Assembly: GCF_004210305.1 (NCBI RefSeq)
Contig: NZ_SCFB01000007.1
Location: forward strand, 62,001 to 126,000
Length of the DNA stretch: 64,000 bases
Direction of reading: 5' to 3'
From: Candidatus Finniella inopinata
GTDB taxonomy: Bacteria > Pseudomonadota > Alphaproteobacteria > Paracaedibacterales > CAIULA01
The position numbers were made by a program, and so were the translations under genes. Below, one piece after another: positions 1-8,170 of the stretch (position 1 is its first letter; every line of letters begins with the position of its first letter). The notes under the pieces were generated by a model, which saw nothing but the letters and a program-made list of their open reading frames with translations, was not told the origin of the DNA and searched no databases.

Positions 1-1
1 C

Positions 2-3000
2 CGGTCAGCGCGGCCCCTAAACGGCATAATTTTGACCATTCCTGCCACCGAATTATATGGTCGTCAGCGACTTAGTGTTGACGAAATCAGTGCCCGGGCT
101 GAATACCTGGCGCAAAAACTGGCGACTGCCCAAAATGGTTTGGGTCTTCGATTGCCCGTTTATATCTTGATTACAAAAACTGATACTGTTCCCGGTTTTC
201 AAAGTTTTTGTTCGGAGATCCCAACCCGCAATCGGCACAACATGCTGGGTTGGTCGTCGCCATATAACTTGAACACTGCCTATACCCAAGAATGGGTAGA
301 GGAGGCGTTTTCCACCGTTCAAGAAAACCTTCACCAGTTGCGATTGGAAATTTTTGCTACAAGTGGCAGCGCCGCCGTTCGAGATGGGGTTTTTGTCTTC
401 CCCAGCGAATTGATGACGATGAAGGATAACCTGTCCATTTATCTGAATCACGTCTTCAAGAGCACGTCCTATCAGCAGTCCATGATCTTACGGGGCATTT
501 ATTTTTGTGGAGATAGCGGTCTAACGCCCCTTAGAATATTGGATGAGCAGGAAAATCCAGAAAACGATACGCTGGCTGTTGTCAGCACACTTGAAAATCT
601 TACCTCAGCCCCTGAATCGATTGGCCTCCACCTGATGGCGTCCCCAAACGATTCGGTTAAGCGCAAAATCTTTTTTGTGGAAGACCTTATCACGCAAAAA
701 GTTTTGCAAGAACCCGGCCTTGCCATCCCCCAGGAAAAAAGAATCTTTACCATCAATCGTATTTTGAACATTGCCAAAATTGCAACGGCCGTTTTTGTGA
801 CTTTGGGAAGTTATGGGTTATTTAACGCCTATGACAGTTTCGTCAAAAGCCGCGATTACATTATGCCAGTCCTTGGGAAAATGAACAGCTTGCTGCACGA
901 CTTGCGTAACCTTAGGACCAATAACCCAACCCATTCCAATGAGCTGTTTGATGTGTATGCGCGTGAGCTGATTGAAATGATGGATCAGTTACAGCAAACA
1001 AATTTCTTTTCGATTTTCGTGCCGGCCTCTTGGTTCAGCCCGCTGCATACTGACCTGCACGAGACGTTAAAAGTGTCTTACCAGCAAGTCATCATACGAA
1101 CCATTTACATTGATCTTTTGTTAAAGGCCCGTGACCTTTTGCACCTGCGCCCTGCCCCCCAGGATCAGTCTTTATCCCTGACCCAATTGCTAACCCCCCT
1201 TTCCAGTGCGGAATACCTTTTGGTGCAAAAATATGTGGATGGTTTGGTAACCCTGCAAGATAAAATCAATAAATTTAATAAACTAAAAAATGCAGCCAGT
1301 TTCAGTGATCTGAATGATTTGGTGACGTACACTTTTGGCGGCCAGTTGCCCAAACAGTTTGCTGAGCAGTATCACCGGTTCCAAGGACTGCTGAACAACA
1401 CCATTTTTCCACCTATTGATTTAAAACCCTATCAAGCGCTGGCCCGCGAGACGTTAACGATTTTGTACCAGAACTTTTTGAATGTGTTGTTTACATCGAC
1501 AACCCCCAACACATTGCCCAGTCGTTTGAATGAAATTTTAAGGCAGCTGAATCAACAAGATACGCAGGTTCTGCCAGATATCAAAACTTTGCGGCGATTT
1601 AGTTTAGAGCTGGCCCAAGGCATGCCGACTTTCGGTGAAGCAGGGAAAACATGGCTTGATAAGGAATTCTTCAATCCGACGGCGGATTTTGATATTTTCT
1701 TGGATAAAATTGACGGGCTTAGCTTGTTTGGCAAAGAGTTTACGCAATCGCTGGTAGACCAAACGGCCGTTGGTTTTAATAATTTACAGCAATTCTTGCG
1801 GCCCTTTAACCAATTGTTGTCCGATCAGCCGCTGTCTCCGGTGATGAGTGCAGCTTTGGGGCCGAACTATTTCCCCTCGCAAGGTTTAATGGCCCTGTCA
1901 AAAAGTTTGATCAGACTATTTTCTGAACCTTATATGGTTGTGCCCACAGGTCGTTCGTTTACAACGATCATCCCACCAGGGAAAATTATTTATTGGGATA
2001 GCATGCTGGTTCAATTGGCGTACGACATGTGTAAGCGATATGATGAATTTGCCCTTAAAGAAATTGCAGCCTTTCCGCCCTTGTTGCATGAAAATTTAAA
2101 GCTGTTGGCGCGTCAGAACTTGCAAGCGAACATTGTGGATTATCTGGCACGGGCCCAAAGCTTTATAGACTTACCTTCCAATTTATCACAAGGGTTGGCG
2201 GCTGAAGATATCTTGCGATCAAAAGTCGCGGATGTGCGAGAGGTGGCACCCAAGTTTGCCAAATTATTAGAAATTCTAAACCAAGATTCACTGGGGTTTT
2301 CCTTTGTCGAGTTAAGAGACCTGTTATCCTCTACAGCATACTGGTTGCTATCGCAGGTTGAGATTATGCTGCAAAACCTAACCCCGTATGCGATACAAGA
2401 CATCACTTTTGGTTGGTGGAATGGTCAAGCAGGGGCATCTTTGGCAGGGTATTCATCCCATGACCTGGAAGATTTAAAAACGTATTTACAACTGCAACGC
2501 CAGCAGATGCAGAATATGGCTTTAAATTACGCCAAACCCTTAGTTACCTTTTTGGTAGTCCCAGCCATGGCCGAGGCAACGGGCGACAAGGCCATTTTGG
2601 AAAAATGGCGCCGCATTATTGACCAAATGGAAGCTTATGGCAAAAAACAGCCTGGTAATTCTGTCGCCGCGTTGGAAGACTTCATTGTCAAAACCATGAA
2701 CGGTTATGACCTGAAAAATATTTTCACGATGGTTCCTGTGGCCGAAGTGCAAAAACCATCGGGGGATTACTTTATTGAAATCATCAGGCAACTGAAGAAG
2801 GCAGCTTTATCCCGGGCCGAGATTATGCGTCGTCAACAAAGCATTGACCATTATCAACAGCTTGTCATTGCCTTTAACAGTGACCTTAAAAACAAGTTCC
2901 CCTTCGTGGGGTCCAGTTTGAATTTGACCATGGCCGAGGCAGACCCTGAAGATATTCGTGCCTTTTTCAGAAAGTTTGAAGACTTTGGGGGATCTGCGCA

Positions 3001-3805
3001 AGAAATCATCAACCAAATCTATCAGCTGGGGTCCATGGCAAATCCTGCCGTTGAATTCTTAAAACAAATGCAGATTGTAAGGGATTTCTTTGAAACCTAT
3101 CTAAAGGGTCAGGGTGAAGGGGATCTTCCAACTTTTGATTTCATCGTTGATTTTAGGGCGAACAGAAGCCGAGAGGTTGGCGGCGACATGATTGTTGATT
3201 GGACCATAAAACCTGATGAGGACACTCTGATTCATAAAAACGATAAGGTCCGTCAAGGGCGCTGGATTTACGGTAACCCGATCAAGATTAGTTTCCGTTG
3301 GCCCCAAGGCGACAGCGTTCCTGTAAAACCCGCCAAGGATCCGGCTCAACCTTTGTTATCGATTGATGAAAGGACGGCCACGTTTACATTTTCAAGTCGG
3401 TGGGCTTTGCTTTGGTTGCTAAGGCTTCATATGGCGAATAACGCTGAATACACGCCCCTTCAAGATCCCAATCCCCATGTGTTGAAGTTCACCATTCCAA
3501 CAACTCCCGCTGATAAGGCCGTTGTTTATAACGTGGTGACGTTGACGTTGCCATCGGCCAATCCAAAAACGCCTGGGAAGGTGGTGCGGATGCCTGTCTT
3601 CCCTGTTCTGGCACCTGCATTGCCGGCGGAGGTTTTGAGATATGCCGATAAGGCCGTTTTAACCGAGGGGGATATTAAGGCGGTCAAGATAGAGATTGAT
3701 CAGAATCCGTTCCCCACGGCGTCTAAAGCAAAACCTGAAGTGAAGATTGAAGTGGAGAAGGTGGCCGAACCTGACAAGGAAAAAGAAGACAAGAAAGAAG
3801 GGTAA
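2..3805 (+). CDS. tssM: TssM (IcmF/VasK) type VI secretion membrane-complex protein, 5'-truncated by the window edge
   Basis: TssM is the large inner-membrane NTPase-like protein of the T6SS membrane complex, with TssJ and TssL. The frame is open back to base 2 and encodes a RPLNG-type motif typical of IcmF proteins before the first possible TTG start at 32, so the real start lies outside the window. Next comes the IcmF G-domain stretch PVYILITKTDTVPGF (residues ~52-66). A hydrophobic segment at ~250-275 fits the last transmembrane helix that precedes the periplasmic part, and the rest is a long periplasmic region. The C-terminus is a charged K/E-rich tail. The Walker A region and first membrane helices would be upstream. 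tssE follows after 5 bp, so the two are co-transcribed. The family is confident from the N-terminal motif, length and neighbour. Confidence 0.88.
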   Translation, partial: RSARPLNGIILTIPATELYGRQRLSVDEISARAEYLAQKLATAQNGLGLRLPVYILITKTDTVPGFQSFCSEIPTRNRHNMLGWSSPYNLNTAYTQEWVEEAFSTVQENLHQLRLEIFATSGSAAVRDGVFVFPSELMTMKDNLSIYLNHVFKSTSYQQSMILRGIYFCGDSGLTPLRILDEQENPENDTLAVVSTLENLTSAPESIGLHLMASPNDSVKRKIFFVEDLITQKVLQEPGLAIPQEKRIFTINRILNIAKIATAVFVTLGSYGLFNAYDSFVKSRDYIMPVLGKMNSLLHDLRNLRTNNPTHSNELFDVYARELIEMMDQLQQTNFFSIFVPASWFSPLHTDLHETLKVSYQQVIIRTIYIDLLLKARDLLHLRPAPQDQSLSLTQLLTPLSSAEYLLVQKYVDGLVTLQDKINKFNKLKNAASFSDLNDLVTYTFGGQLPKQFAEQYHRFQGLLNNTIFPPIDLKPYQALARETLTILYQNFLNVLFTSTTPNTLPSRLNEILRQLNQQDTQVLPDIKTLRRFSLELAQGMPTFGEAGKTWLDKEFFNPTADFDIFLDKIDGLSLFGKEFTQSLVDQTAVGFNNLQQFLRPFNQLLSDQPLSPVMSAALGPNYFPSQGLMALSKSLIRLFSEPYMVVPTGRSFTTIIPPGKIIYWDSMLVQLAYDMCKRYDEFALKEIAAFPPLLHENLKLLARQNLQANIVDYLARAQSFIDLPSNLSQGLAAEDILRSKVADVREVAPKFAKLLEILNQDSLGFSFVELRDLLSSTAYWLLSQVEIMLQNLTPYAIQDITFGWWNGQAGASLAGYSSHDLEDLKTYLQLQRQQMQNMALNYAKPLVTFLVVPAMAEATGDKAILEKWRRIIDQMEAYGKKQPGNSVAALEDFIVKTMNGYDLKNIFTMVPVAEVQKPSGDYFIEIIRQLKKAALSRAEIMRRQQSIDHYQQLVIAFNSDLKNKFPFVGSSLNLTMAEADPEDIRAFFRKFEDFGGSAQEIINQIYQLGSMANPAVEFLKQMQIVRDFFETYLKGQGEGDLPTFDFIVDFRANRSREVGGDMIVDWTIKPDEDTLIHKNDKVRQGRWIYGNPIKISFRWPQGDSVPVKPAKDPAQPLLSIDERTATFTFSSRWALLWLLRLHMANNAEYTPLQDPNPHVLKFTIPTTPADKAVVYNVVTLTLPSANPKTPGKVVRMPVFPVLAPALPAEVLRYADKAVLTEGDIKAVKIEIDQNPFPTASKAKPEVKIEVEKVAEPDKEKEDKKEG

Positions 3806-3810
3806 GGAAA

Positions 3811-4323
3811 ATGCAGGCAACCAAGCAAACCTCGAAAAAAATTTATCACGAGCCCAGAAATCAAGTGGGCGCAAAACCGCCCTTATTCGACCGGTTAATT
3901 GATGATAATCCTGTGGAGAAAATCGACCCGTCCCACAAGTTGGTCTTAACCACCCGGCAATTAATTGAATCGATTCAACGGGAAATCGGGGCCATCCTTG
4001 GCACCCGCCTGACGGCCAAGAATGCGGACTATGATGACCTGATCCAAAACCCTTTAAATTTTGGGTTGCCTTCCCTTTTTGGTTTTCAGGATTTTCAGTC
4101 GTTTGATGCATCAAGCCCCAGCCAATGGGGGCGCATTTGTCAGCTGTGCCAACGTGCGATTAATGCCTTTGAACCCCGCATCAGTGACGTGCAGGTGAAG
4201 GTGGACCAGTTCAATAAATTAAAGCAGAGCTTAGAGATTCAAGTAACTGGCACAATCCGGTTGGAGAAATTTCGCGAGGTGGTGCATTTTCCCGTTATGT
4301 TGGATTGCAGTCAGTCCCGGTAA
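3811..4323 (+). CDS. tssE: TssE, gp25-like T6SS baseplate protein
   Basis: TssE is the T4 gp25-like wedge protein of the T6SS baseplate in the cytoplasm and helps initiate sheath assembly. The 170-residue product has the family pattern: a variable N-terminus, a helix with QLIESIQREI, a GLPSLFGF segment (~88-95), and the conserved FEPRISDVQVKV strand (~120-131), whose E-P-R is the hallmark of gp25/TssE. The ATG follows an AAGGAAA ribosome site overlapping the tssM stop. Normally tssF and tssG follow, but here a convergent gene ends 12 bp downstream, so the cluster stops or has been broken here. Confidence 0.82.
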   Translation: MQATKQTSKKIYHEPRNQVGAKPPLFDRLIDDNPVEKIDPSHKLVLTTRQLIESIQREIGAILGTRLTAKNADYDDLIQNPLNFGLPSLFGFQDFQSFDASSPSQWGRICQLCQRAINAFEPRISDVQVKVDQFNKLKQSLEIQVTGTIRLEKFREVVHFPVMLDCSQSR

Positions 4324-4334
4324 AGGGGGCGTCG

Positions 4335-5129
4335 CTAAAAAACGGAGAAGAAGTATGTGAAGCGCAAAGAGACTGTGGAGTAAGAGGGGCGGATGGTGCG
4401 CCTAAGGTCGCCGGTATGATTGACATTCACAATGCTTGTTCCACGAACCCTTGGTTCATCATAACTTATGCGATTAGTTTCTGTGACTGAACGGTGAACA
4501 TGACAGATATAATCAAAGCTAACAGCATATTTGGATTGAATAAGATATTCAAAGCCAGCCCCCAGACCTAACCCCATTGAGTTTCTTCTGGTTTTGAGCT
4601 GATCAATAATTTTAGCAGGGGAAGTATCGTCTCTTTGGTTAATTTGTTGTGTTGTATAGGACCAATTCGCAAAGGAAGGTCCAATTAACCCATAAACCAT
4701 AATTTGAGGAGTGAGTTTATATCCTGCCTTAGCTAATAGATCAATATAAGAATTAACTTTAAATTGATGCAAAAAGTAATAAGCACCCCGAATGGGGGAT
4801 CTTGACGTGTTTTTGGCACCCGAATGACGCCAACTGATGTGAAGGCCCCAATAATAATCATTTCCCATCGTTAGGCCAAATTCCAAACAAGGTGCAAACT
4901 GGAGTTTTTTGCTAATTTGGTTTTGATTAGAAGATATGTCGCCTAGGTTACCAGATGCAGGTTTAATTTTTAAATTAGCCTCTGTGCTCATATATTCCAA
5001 AGCGCCCCCCACTCCAATACGTCCTTGAAGAGGGAACGAAGACGGGGATTGGGAGCTTTGCTGGCCAGCCAAAACAGGGGAGGCAAAAACCGGCAAAACA
5101 ATAAAAAGGAAACAAGGGACAATTTTCAT
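4335..5129 (-). CDS. Secreted outer-membrane beta-barrel protein, OmpA/porin-like
   Basis: The 264-residue product starts with a clear Sec signal peptide (hydrophobic FLFIVLPVFASPVLAG, cleavage near residue 22). The mature part has alternating hydrophobic strands with GLGLGAGFEYL, an aromatic-rich pattern and a C-terminal phenylalanine (RFTYFFSVF), the usual BAM recognition signature. It fits an eight- to ten-stranded outer-membrane barrel of the small surface-antigen type. It converges with tssE with only 11 bp between the stop codons and has its own promoter region in the AT-rich gap upstream. The exact function is unknown. Confidence 0.7.
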   Translation of the reverse strand: MKIVPCFLFIVLPVFASPVLAGQQSSQSPSSFPLQGRIGVGGALEYMSTEANLKIKPASGNLGDISSNQNQISKKLQFAPCLEFGLTMGNDYYWGLHISWRHSGAKNTSRSPIRGAYYFLHQFKVNSYIDLLAKAGYKLTPQIMVYGLIGPSFANWSYTTQQINQRDDTSPAKIIDQLKTRRNSMGLGLGAGFEYLIQSKYAVSFDYICHVHRSVTETNRISYDEPRVRGTSIVNVNHTGDLRRTIRPSYSTVSLRFTYFFSVF

Positions 5130-5475
5130 TCTGAGTTTTTTCTACCTTTACAACAATCAAATTTTAAACGTCTAAATTGTCAAAAATTTATATATTAATT
5201 AAATTAAATTTTTGATCACTATACTCTAAAACAATTTCTAGACTAGCTAACAGAAGGCTTATGTTTTTGTCAACGAGGAAGTGGCACGAGAAAGCGAAAA
5301 TATTTCTCCAAACTCAGCCCAAAAACCAGTATGTGCTGTTTTAATAAAAGTGTTGACATAATAAAAGTTCTATCTCAAACATTGCCACAGGATTAAGACT
5401 TGAGATTGTATAGTAATAAAAAATTATTACAAGTTTTAATGAAATTTACGCATACATTTAGATGGCGGCCATTTA
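5130..5475. other. AT-rich divergent intergenic region
   Basis: This 346-bp gap lies between two divergently transcribed genes for exported proteins, so both promoters should be here. It is very AT-rich. A TTGACA hexamer at about 5353-5358 points toward the plus-strand gene, but no convincing -10 element lies at the standard distance. No RNA gene, repeat array or credible small coding region is visible. Confidence 0.4.
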
Positions 5476-6123
5476 ATGAATAAACTTTGTAATCTTTTTT
5501 TTGTTTTTCTGTATTTGGCAGGCGGTGGTACCGAAAGCATGGGATCTAGTGATTTAAAAGATCGTCTTTTGTCTGATGACGCTCTGGTCATCACGTACGG
5601 CGCGACCCATCAATCATCAGCGCATTCAACTTTTGATGGTATTTTAAACGATGCGGGCCAATTGCTTTACAATGCTGACGACCCTTTGTTAGGGCCTCTT
5701 AATAGCGATCCTGCAAATGCTTCGCTAGGCCATATAATAGATTATCTGGAAATTCAGATGAACAAAGATGGTGAACAAAAAGATGAGACCCTAGATAAAG
5801 CCTGGGCGTCTGCTCAAGGCGAAGGCTCACCCTTAATACAATATTTCTTATCTGTACGTACTAAATTTGATGGTGTGCGCACTAAATATAAGAACCTGAG
5901 TGAAAAGACTAAAATTGCAATTCATCATTATAAAATTGCAATTCATCATTATAAAGAAGCAAATAAAGAATATGATCAATTAAATCAGAACTATCAAAAA
6001 TTAAAAGCCAAATCCTTGAGGAGGGCAAAATGTGACCAGTACAAAAATTATGGCCTCTTCGCTTTAGGCGCAGCATTCGCCTCAGCTACAACTTTAGCCG
6101 TTTACCTAACAGTGCATCATTAA
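5476..6123 (+). CDS. Small exported or membrane-anchored protein of unknown function
   Basis: I do not recognise this 215-residue protein. It has a short N-terminal hydrophobic segment (residues ~4-17) that could be a signal or anchor, a hydrophilic middle, a helical, probably coiled-coil stretch (~130-180), and a C-terminal hydrophobic helix (GLFALGAAFASATTLAVYL) ending in VHH. The helical part contains an exact tandem duplication of the seven residues KIAIHHY, encoded by two identical 21-bp units, so it is recent. It precedes a secreted coiled-coil gene by 44 bp on the same strand and may form an operon with it. The ribosome site is poor. Confidence 0.55.
   Translation: MNKLCNLFFVFLYLAGGGTESMGSSDLKDRLLSDDALVITYGATHQSSAHSTFDGILNDAGQLLYNADDPLLGPLNSDPANASLGHIIDYLEIQMNKDGEQKDETLDKAWASAQGEGSPLIQYFLSVRTKFDGVRTKYKNLSEKTKIAIHHYKIAIHHYKEANKEYDQLNQNYQKLKAKSLRRAKCDQYKNYGLFALGAAFASATTLAVYLTVHH
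5911..5952 (+). repeat. Exact 21-bp tandem duplication inside a CDS
   Basis: Two identical 21-bp units lie head to tail (5911-5931 and 5932-5952). They keep the reading frame and duplicate one heptad of the encoded helix. Perfect identity suggests a recent slippage or unequal-exchange event. Confidence 0.9.
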
Positions 6124-6167
6124 AAAAATTACTAATAACAAAACTCAATAACATAAGGAATACAATA

Positions 6168-7238
6168 ATGAGAAAAAAATTTATTTACACATTACTTTTT
6201 ACCACTGTTTTGCCTAGTGGTGTTTTATTACCAATAACCGCATTTGGATCAAATTCATCTGATACACCTGATATCGCCAGCCCTACTCAACCAATTAGTC
6301 AGCTCAAAAGTCAGATTAGAGAGCTTCAAACTTTGAACACGCCTGCAATCACTCTACAAGCGAAAGCGCAAATACAAGCAGCTAATCATCCCGGGGTAAC
6401 ACCTCACACAGAGCAAGAGCTTGTAGCTGATTTGGCTGCTAATTTAACGATTGATAAGTTTAAAAAACTCAAAGGGTTGAACAGCGAATTGTTTAAGCTA
6501 GAAGGGGCAGCAAGCAGTTCTGCCTTGAAAAAGGATATGCTACAAAAACACGAACAGGAATTACAAAGTATTCGGGAAATTTTGCGACTAGCTGAGGAAG
6601 AGAAAGAAAGGGCTAAAAATGACCTGAAAAGTATTTCGACTCGAATGACAGAATTTGAGGAATTAGCTAAAGAAGAAAAGAAAGCACGCGAAACAGCTGA
6701 GGAAGCGACTAGGAAAGCTGAGGAAGCGGTTGAAGCTGGAAAACTAGCACGGGCTGCAGCTGAAGAAGCGACCCGAAATGAAACACGAGCACGCGAGTTA
6801 GCTGAAGAAGCGACTCAGAATGAAGCACGAGCACGGACTGAAGCTGAAGCAGCAGGTGAAAAAGAAAAAGAAGCAAAAGAAAATGCTCTGTTAGAGGCAA
6901 GAACAGAAAAAGAAGCAAAAGAAAATGCCCTTTCAAAAGCTGATCAAGAAAGCAAGAAGCGAGATGCGGATAGACTCCGAACAGCTGCTTTAAGGGAAAA
7001 AGTGTTAAAAGAGTATAAAGAATCAGAGAAAGAACGTACAGCTATAGAACAAGAAGCACAACGCTTAAAGTCTCAATTGGGCACTAAAACCGAGCAGGTA
7101 GGTTTGTTAGAGAGAGAGCTGGAAGAAGTAAAGGGGAAGTTGAAAAAGCTAAGTGAATCAGAAGGATCTAGTGCCTCCAGTTTAGGTGCCGATACGACTG
7201 GTTCTAAAAAAGTAACAGCGCAAAGAGTTAAATTTTAA
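6168..7238 (+). CDS. Secreted long coiled-coil protein
   Basis: This 356-residue product has a signal peptide (basic MRKK, hydrophobic core to about residue 27, ending near ITAFGS) and a serine/threonine-rich linker. From about residue 125 to 335 it is a near-continuous E/K/A/R-rich coiled coil. Within that region are degenerate repeats around EEAT(R/Q) with A-R-A phasing and two copies of EKEAKENAL. The start is set by an AAGGA site nine bases before the ATG. No enzymatic domain is visible. Proteins like this in symbionts are often surface or effector proteins, but that is inference. Low-complexity sequence makes any distant match unreliable. Confidence 0.6.
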   Translation: MRKKFIYTLLFTTVLPSGVLLPITAFGSNSSDTPDIASPTQPISQLKSQIRELQTLNTPAITLQAKAQIQAANHPGVTPHTEQELVADLAANLTIDKFKKLKGLNSELFKLEGAASSSALKKDMLQKHEQELQSIREILRLAEEEKERAKNDLKSISTRMTEFEELAKEEKKARETAEEATRKAEEAVEAGKLARAAAEEATRNETRARELAEEATQNEARARTEAEAAGEKEKEAKENALLEARTEKEAKENALSKADQESKKRDADRLRTAALREKVLKEYKESEKERTAIEQEAQRLKSQLGTKTEQVGLLERELEEVKGKLKKLSESEGSSASSLGADTTGSKKVTAQRVKF

Positions 7239-7396
7239 GAGTTACTAAATAAAAATCACCCCTCGCCCCCACGTGAATAAATCCACCTGCGGCGGGGGCT
7301 CCTCAAAGCATTTAAATCTAGCCAAACCCCATCCTTTTTGCCATCATTCCTTCGATCATATTTTTGCCACCCAAGGAAAGCAGAAGGACCACCAAA

Positions 7397-8026
7397 ATGA
7401 CTCTCCAAACGCCCCCAGACCCCACCACCCTTCACCCTATTCAAGGCGTCGAACGAACCTGCTTTTTGAAAAACATCATCACCAACCCCCAAATCATCGT
7501 GGGCGATTACACGTATTATGACGACCCGGACAGCGTTTATAACTTTGAAAAAAACGTTTTGTACGTGTTCGAATTTATGAAGGACAAGCTTGTTATTGGC
7601 AAATTCTGCCAAATCGCCACGGGCGTTCGGTTCCTGATGAATACCGGCAATCATGTTATGGGCGGATTTTCTACGTATCCCTTCAAGGTATTTGGACAAG
7701 CCTGGAAAGACGCGCCCCTGAACACAGCTTACAAGGGCGATATTGTGATCGGCAACGATGTCTGGATTGGCAATTCAGCGACCATTCTGTCGGGCGTAAC
7801 GATCGGCCATGGCGCCATTATTGGAACGAACGCGCTGGTGACGAAAGATGTGGCGCCCTATACGATTGTGGGCGGAAACCCCGCGAGGCTTATTCGGCAA
7901 AGATTCCCCCAAGAGACCATCGATTTTTTGGTGCAACTTGCCTGGTGGGACTGGCCCATCGAAAAAATCACCGAAAATTTGCAGGCGATCACGATGGGCG
8001 ATCTGCAGACCTTGGGGAATTTCTGA
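7397..8026 (+). CDS. Vat/CatB-type (xenobiotic) O-acetyltransferase
   Basis: This is a left-handed beta-helix acetyltransferase of the Vat/CatB group, which transfers acetyl from acetyl-CoA to hydroxyl groups of small molecules such as streptogramin A or chloramphenicol. The 209-residue product shows the family order: VGDYTYYDDP, then DKLVIGKFCQIATGV, the catalytic-histidine segment MNTGNHVMGG, STYPFKVFG, hexapeptide repeats (IVIGNDVWIGNSATILSGVTIG), the GGNPAR acetyl-CoA loop, and the WWDWPIEKI C-terminal helix typical of Vat proteins. The ATG at 7397 is preferred over an upstream TTG because AGAAGGA sits before it. The substrate cannot be read from sequence, so resistance is not implied. 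Confidence 0.85.
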   Translation: MTLQTPPDPTTLHPIQGVERTCFLKNIITNPQIIVGDYTYYDDPDSVYNFEKNVLYVFEFMKDKLVIGKFCQIATGVRFLMNTGNHVMGGFSTYPFKVFGQAWKDAPLNTAYKGDIVIGNDVWIGNSATILSGVTIGHGAIIGTNALVTKDVAPYTIVGGNPARLIRQRFPQETIDFLVQLAWWDWPIEKITENLQAITMGDLQTLGNF

Positions 8027-8170
8027 GACCCTGAATCTACCCATCATGTATAGTTTTGTCACTTTAATATATAAAATTTTATATACATTTTAGCATTAAC
8101 CACTTCTTAAGAAATAAACAGTAGAATTAAATAAATGCGAGTTTATTTTTTAATTGATGGAGTGATTTTT

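Noticed and set aside
4305..4490. Plus-strand open frame of 61 codons overlapping tssE and the convergent membrane-protein gene
   Set aside because: It lies mostly antisense to a well-supported coding region, has no family-like features and resembles no tssF start.
5353..5400. Sigma-70 promoter at TTGACA
   Set aside because: No acceptable -10 hexamer lies 16-18 bases downstream.
6709..6936. Minus-strand frame rich in leucine and phenylalanine
   Set aside because: It is the mirror image of the E/K/A-rich coiled-coil repeats on the other strand; its composition is a by-product of that repeat.
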